From Cymbidium sinense (lineage: Eukaryota; Streptophyta; Magnoliopsida; Asparagales; Orchidaceae), in NCBI GenBank assembly GCA_021442155.1, contig CM038218.1, forward strand, positions 60,788,268 through 60,852,267: 64,000 nucleotides of DNA. Reading direction: 5' to 3'. The notes under the pieces are model-generated. The model was not told where the DNA came from. It made no database searches and saw nothing but the letters and a program-made list of their open reading frames with translations. Below, piece by piece: positions 59,890 through 64,000 of this stretch. The first letter of the stretch is position 1; each line of letters begins with the position of its first letter. Both the position numbers and the translations under genes were made by a program.

Positions 59890-60362
59890 ATAGAGTTCAG
59901 AAGGTATAGAGTGTATAGAGGAGTGCAGTACAAAGGAGATAGGTATAGAGATATAGAGTGCAGTGCAGAGGAGATGCAGGAGGAGTGCTGAGGAGATGCA
60001 GTACGAGGAATGCAGAGCAGTCTGAGAGATGCAGAGGATACATATCTGAGAATGCAGTGCAGTCTGAAATATCTAAAATTTGTCGAGCGACCACCTCATT
60101 GCCTCAATAGGGATTTAGTTATCATGATCGACAATCAGCTACGAAGTGAAACAAAACACGCAGAGTACAAATACGAAATCTCCTAAAATTTTGAGCGACA
60201 CCTTTGCTTGGTTGGGATTTAGTTACCATGATCAAGGCTATAGAAATTGAAACAAACACAAAAGTAGAAATACGAAATCTCCTAAAATTTGTGACGACCA
60301 CCTTATTGCTTGGTTGGAATTTAGTTACCATGATCTCGAACAAGCTACTGAAAGTGAAACAA
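59890..60362. repeat. right array, inverted relative to 55935-56360: minisatellite plus three tandem units
   Basis: Degenerate GAGGAGATGCAG/GTATAGAG words (59895-60065) are followed by about three tandem copies of a 105-112-bp unit starting near 60072, 60181 and 60285. Each has CCTAAAATTT, GAGCGAC/ACCACCT, TTGCTTGGTTGG, GATTTAGTTACCATGATC, GTGAAACAAA and a TACGAAATCT end. The complement matches the left array. Confidence 0.8.
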
Positions 60363-60565
60363 AGCGGAAAAAAATCGTCCATTCTCGAAAGGCGCCTCAA
60401 AATGCAAATGAACATGCCTAAGCAGAATGTCTTTGTCTGAGAACAAGAATTATCCTACCTAAACCCAGAAATACAGAATGAATTATCCTACCTAAGCGAG
60501 AATGTGTTGTGAGACAACTCAAACATACAAATTTTATTTAAGTATTTTTTGAGGCCAAGCAAAAA

Positions 60566-63140
60566 ATCGCATAAACAAAGTCAGCCTTAAATCTATTCAT
60601 CTTTTTGTCCCAGTCCTGGTTCAGAGCCCAGTTAATTGTGGGCTTCTCGATAGCTGTCTCCATGTATTTGCAAATGAACATCGCATGATCGACCTTGTTA
60701 ATTTGGCTGCAACCCACGATTTCAAGCCCATTTCTTGGGTTCTTGTCAAAATAATGGCCGATATCTAAGCCAGAATTTAATCACGCAGGAAGATGGATAA
60801 GGTATTAGTTAGATCCCAGGAGAACCCAGAAGAGTGCATACCATTTCGGAATGGCTTTATGTGTCGGTTTTGGCAATGAGTGTAAAATGACCACAGCTTG
60901 ATATTAAAGAAGTGTCAGTCTTGATTATGGATAAGCGGGAGTAAGAAGCGACTTGGATGCACGTCTGCGTGACATCTTTGGATATACATCTTGCTTTCTT
61001 TTAGCAAGCCATACTGCGCATAATTCTGCAGGGATACAAGATAACATCTATAAGTCACAGCAGACAGACATGGATATCAAGAATGAATTGCAGAACCACT
61101 AATTTTGGAGGAGTACCCAATGTAAGCATGAAATGTAAAGGAATGGGACATACAATCACAGGGCAGGGAGTACTCTTAAAGATATCACGAACATCGGCGT
61201 GTGCATCGGCAGATCTTGATCCATCGATCGTCAATCACCCTCGAAATAATAATATTTCCATTTACGCAGTATCTCCCACAAAATAGTTATTTTGTAATTT
61301 ATTGAGCGAGAAATTAATAAAGTAGTTAGAATGATATGACATTTGAATCGTGAAAAGGAGGAAGATCGGGTGACTTACTTGTCCCGGAATCGAGCACCGG
61401 CCGATTATGAGTTGGAGCATCGGTGAGGCATGCCATCTGGATGGGAAGTGCAGTTGATTACCGTAATATAATTATTTAAAAAAATAATTGTTAAAAAATA
61501 TCCATTGTCATCTAAAGCTCGAGAATCGAACTTACGCTTCTGGTGCTCCTCCACAACTTCGATAGCCTTTGATGGCTCATCGAGGAAATCGCTCATACAC
61601 CTGCTTTCGGAAGGGTGAAACCAACAAGCGGTCATCTATTGTATCACATTATTCATGAAATTAACGTACCCGCGGCCTCCTACCGCCAGTGGGTGGAGGG
61701 CAATCGATCAACCACTCTTAGCCCGTAGTCGTAAGCAGAACGGAGAGAACATAGCTTTCCTCTTCCTCATCCGCCGCCTTCACCCGACGCATAAGGTCGC
61801 CAACGGGGGATAGCAGTTGTATGCTCAGTGGGAGCCTCCCCTTCGGCCAGCTCTGACGGAGCTTCTCTGGCACAAGACTCCACCGGAGGGGCTTCCACTA
61901 TAAAGGTCTCCACTACGGCAGTCGTGTTGGTAGCCTCCAAAGGAGAAGCTGAAGCCCCAATGACAGCCTCCTGAGAAGATACCCCTGGTCTCTCAGTTAG
62001 CCTTCCACTGGGATGGAAGCACTCTTCGGCAGCAGTGGTACCTCAATAGCAAGAACTGCATGAATGCCATCCACTCCATCACGCCGTGATGGTAGATGCC
62101 ACAACTTCCTCAACTCCCTCAAACCCGCAAATAACCTATCTATTGCATCCTTCGATTGGGGGTAAGAAGAGGGCAAGCTGCATTACACTACTGGGGAATA
62201 TCCGGGAGAGATATACGGGAATCGAGGAGTAAGAATGACTGGATCGCGATGGGCTGATGTCGAAGCTCGCTAGGGAAGTTTCATGGGGAGAGGATGATTC
62301 AATGAGCCGCTCCTCTTCCGATAAGTCCTCGAGTGGCGGACTGTTAAGCCAAAGATAGATATGACGACAAACAACATATGTAAATGCATTACTACCAAAA
62401 TGAACGAACATAACTAATGTATCTCCTTCAAATCGTCAAGGCAACGCCTACAAACTTTATTTTAGGCCAACGCAACATACGGTCGCGATCAAATGATGGC
62501 CTAATGCTAATAATGTGCTCAGCCGCTCAGATCTACAAGAAACATTTATACAGGTTAACTTGCTCACATCAACTAAAATATAACTGACGGGTCAGAACAT
62601 ACCATAAGAAGAGGGACAAAGCCACTCATGTAGCCAGGCGCCTGCTGTGTGTGTATCTTTCTTGTAATGCCATTGAATTGTGACACTAAGAAGACCCAAA
62701 TGGCTTTAGCCCAATTGTACTCAGCAAATTTGTCAATATTATCGGCGTAGGCAATTAAACTAGAAGCTACTCTATAGTTGTGATATGCAAAAAATAAATT
62801 TGAAATAAGAAAACGTATGTACAATCAGACAAACCGTCACCGCAACGAAGCTATCCATTGCTCGAGCTTATTCTTATAATCACGAACTATATGTGACAAT
62901 GGGGATTTCGCCATAAAACTTTCTCCCCTTTGTTTGGCATCCCCACCATCTACTTCGGGTGAAAGAAATGCACCCCACCCAAGAAAAGGACCGTCCATGT
63001 CCCAAGATAGATGAGGTTATGGCAATCTCTTGTCAAGTAACTGACGAATTGGTTCAGTGAAGCCGCTATTTCGCCACTTCACTAGTGAAGCGTAATATTA
63101 TCAAATAATATTCGATGGCACTGACCGCATCGACGCGTTA
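60566..63140 (-). pseudogene. DUF1985/ULP1-protease-like gene of a MULE, decayed
   Basis: On the - strand an N-terminal part (about 62824-62590) reads YHNYRVASSLIAYADNIDKF, AEYNWAKAIWVFLVSQFNGI and GYMSGFVPLLMV. It resembles the plant DUF1985 or plant-mobile-domain region. A low-complexity acidic/Ala/Pro linker follows (about 62000-61780: ASASPLEATNTTAVVETF, APPVESCAREAPSELAEGEA). The last part (about 60720-60560) reads KVDHAMFICKYMETAIEKP, INWALNQDWDKKMNRFKADF and VYAIFCLA, like the C-terminus of C48 (ULP1) peptidases. There DCG..V.KYME carries the catalytic Cys; here the site reads DHAMF, so the Cys is absent in this reading. The catalytic His was not located. Splice-like breaks and stops make an exact model impossible. 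Confidence 0.65.
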
Positions 63141-63199
63141 TCCTTTTGTATTACATGAACTTCAAAATAAAGTCAAGGTAAGGAATATTAACAAAGATA

Positions 63200-64000
63200 A
63201 TGGATTGCAAGCACCTTAATATCGAGGGTACAGGCATGAGGTACAGGGCAGAGGTACGAAGGTACAGATTCATTTTCTCCACGTAACACATCCAAACCGT
63301 AAAATCTCAAGAAAGTATAGGGAGTTGGGGTTGAGAGTATTTGCAAACAAGCATCAAAATTAGCTTTCAAACAACCTCTAATCTACTTCCACAGAAAAGC
63401 AGTGAACATTGTCTCAAAATCGCCAACAATCAAGAAAAATAGCCCAAAATCGTCTCTAATATCAGGAGGGTACAGAGTGCAGGTACAGAGTACGTGAGGT
63501 AGCAGTGTGGGTACAGAGGTATGATTCATTTTCTCCACGAACACACCCAAGCAAAACACAACTTCCCAGTTATTCATAACGGATTCTAGCCATAGTATGC
63601 CCTCCAAACGGGAAAAAATGGACTGAAAAAAATGCAAAATCTCAAGAAAGTATAGAGGGTACAGTTGGGGTTCGGAGAGTACATTTGCAAACAAGCATCA
63701 AAATTAGCTTCCAAACAACCTCTAATCTACTTCCACAAGAAAGAACATTGTCTCAAAATCAGAACAATCAAGAAAAATATCGAGGGTATGAGGCAGGTAC
63801 AGAGGTACAGATTCATTTTTTCCACAGAACACACCCAAACCGGCAAAACACAACTTCCCAGTTATTCATAACGGATTCTAGCCATAGTATGCCCTCCAAA
63901 CGGGAAAAATGGACTGAAAAAAATGGCAAAATCTCAAGAAAGTATAGAGGGTGCAGTTGGGGTTCGGAGAGTACATTTGCAAACAAGCATCAAAATTAGC
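63200..64000. repeat. tandem array, units of 290-335 bp, running past the window end
   Basis: Three copies of AAAATCTCAAGAAAGTATAG start at 63301, 63636 and 63928 (spacing 335 and 292). Each is followed by AGTTGGGGTT..GAGAGTA and TTTGCAAACAAGCATCAAAA; the first two continue with CAACCTCTAATCTACTTCC and a GTACAGAGGTAC minisatellite before the next copy. The last two units are nearly identical. The GTACAGAGG words and TTCATTTTCTCCAC link it to the arrays at 55935 and 59890. Confidence 0.85.

Larger units (their letters stand above)
55255..64000. mobile_element. MULE region carrying a FAR1-like transposase and a DUF1985/ULP1-like gene
   Basis: Within this stretch lie, in order: a GC-rich block (55255-55570), a unit plus minisatellite (55935-56360), a FAR1/MURA-like transposase on +, an AT-rich gap, the same unit and minisatellite inverted and expanded (59890-60362), a DUF1985/ULP1-like gene on -, and a 0.3-kb tandem array running off the end. 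Transposase and ULP1-like genes together are known in plant Kaonashi-type MULEs and in CUMULE of melon. Neither terminus nor a 9-bp duplication could be identified, so the outer limits are provisional and nested elements remain possible. Confidence 0.6.

Overview
This is a window of nuclear DNA from a flowering plant. It is AT-rich, its genes are split by GT-AG introns, and most of it is transposable-element (TE) debris of types typical of angiosperms: an Ac-like hAT, two Mutator-like elements (MULEs), an L1-type LINE, a Tat-lineage Ty3/gypsy retrotransposon, a solo LTR and several MITEs. The species cannot be fixed from the sequence. Nothing bacterial, organellar or CRISPR-like was seen.

Two host genes can be supported. 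The first (1-17045, + strand) is the 3' part of the gene for the CCA-adding tRNA nucleotidyltransferase. Its last four exons lie at 1-139, 1336-1491, 16762-16859 and 16932-17045. The intron between the second and third of these is 15,270 bp long. It holds a 6.9-kb hAT transposon (4693-11553, with an 8-bp target duplication and a decayed full-length transposase on the - strand), itself interrupted by a 0.5-kb MITE. The second gene (36325-37380, - strand) is an intact, single-exon 351-residue TPR protein of the TRAPPC12 type.

Layout: 1-17045 CCA gene; 17046-20251 AT-rich with no gene; 20261-22854 a MULE with TIRs over 75 bp and a perfect 9-bp target duplication; 22864-28300 AT-rich with a 145-bp tandem array and hAT end fragments; about 30420-34020 a dead L1-type LINE split by a 1.1-kb segment; 35778-35975 a MITE; 36325-37380 TRAPPC12-like gene; 37948-48710 a Tat-lineage LTR retrotransposon on the - strand (gag, protease region, RT, RNase H, second RNase H, integrase) with an antisense extra ORF, 92-bp tandem repeats and two LTRs; 48711-53425 AT-rich; 53426-54163 a solo LTR of a related family; about 55255 to the window end a MULE-type region with a decayed FAR1-like transposase (+), a decayed DUF1985/ULP1-protease-like gene (-), inverted minisatellite arrays and a 0.3-kb tandem array that runs off the window.

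The host genes show no functional link to each other. The TE proteins are almost all broken by stops and frameshifts, so the region looks like silenced, ageing chromatin around two housekeeping genes. The most notable structures are the TE-built 15-kb intron, the antisense gene inside the Tat element, and the FAR1/ULP1 MULE with its inverted repeat arrays. I saw no convincing wholly new system.
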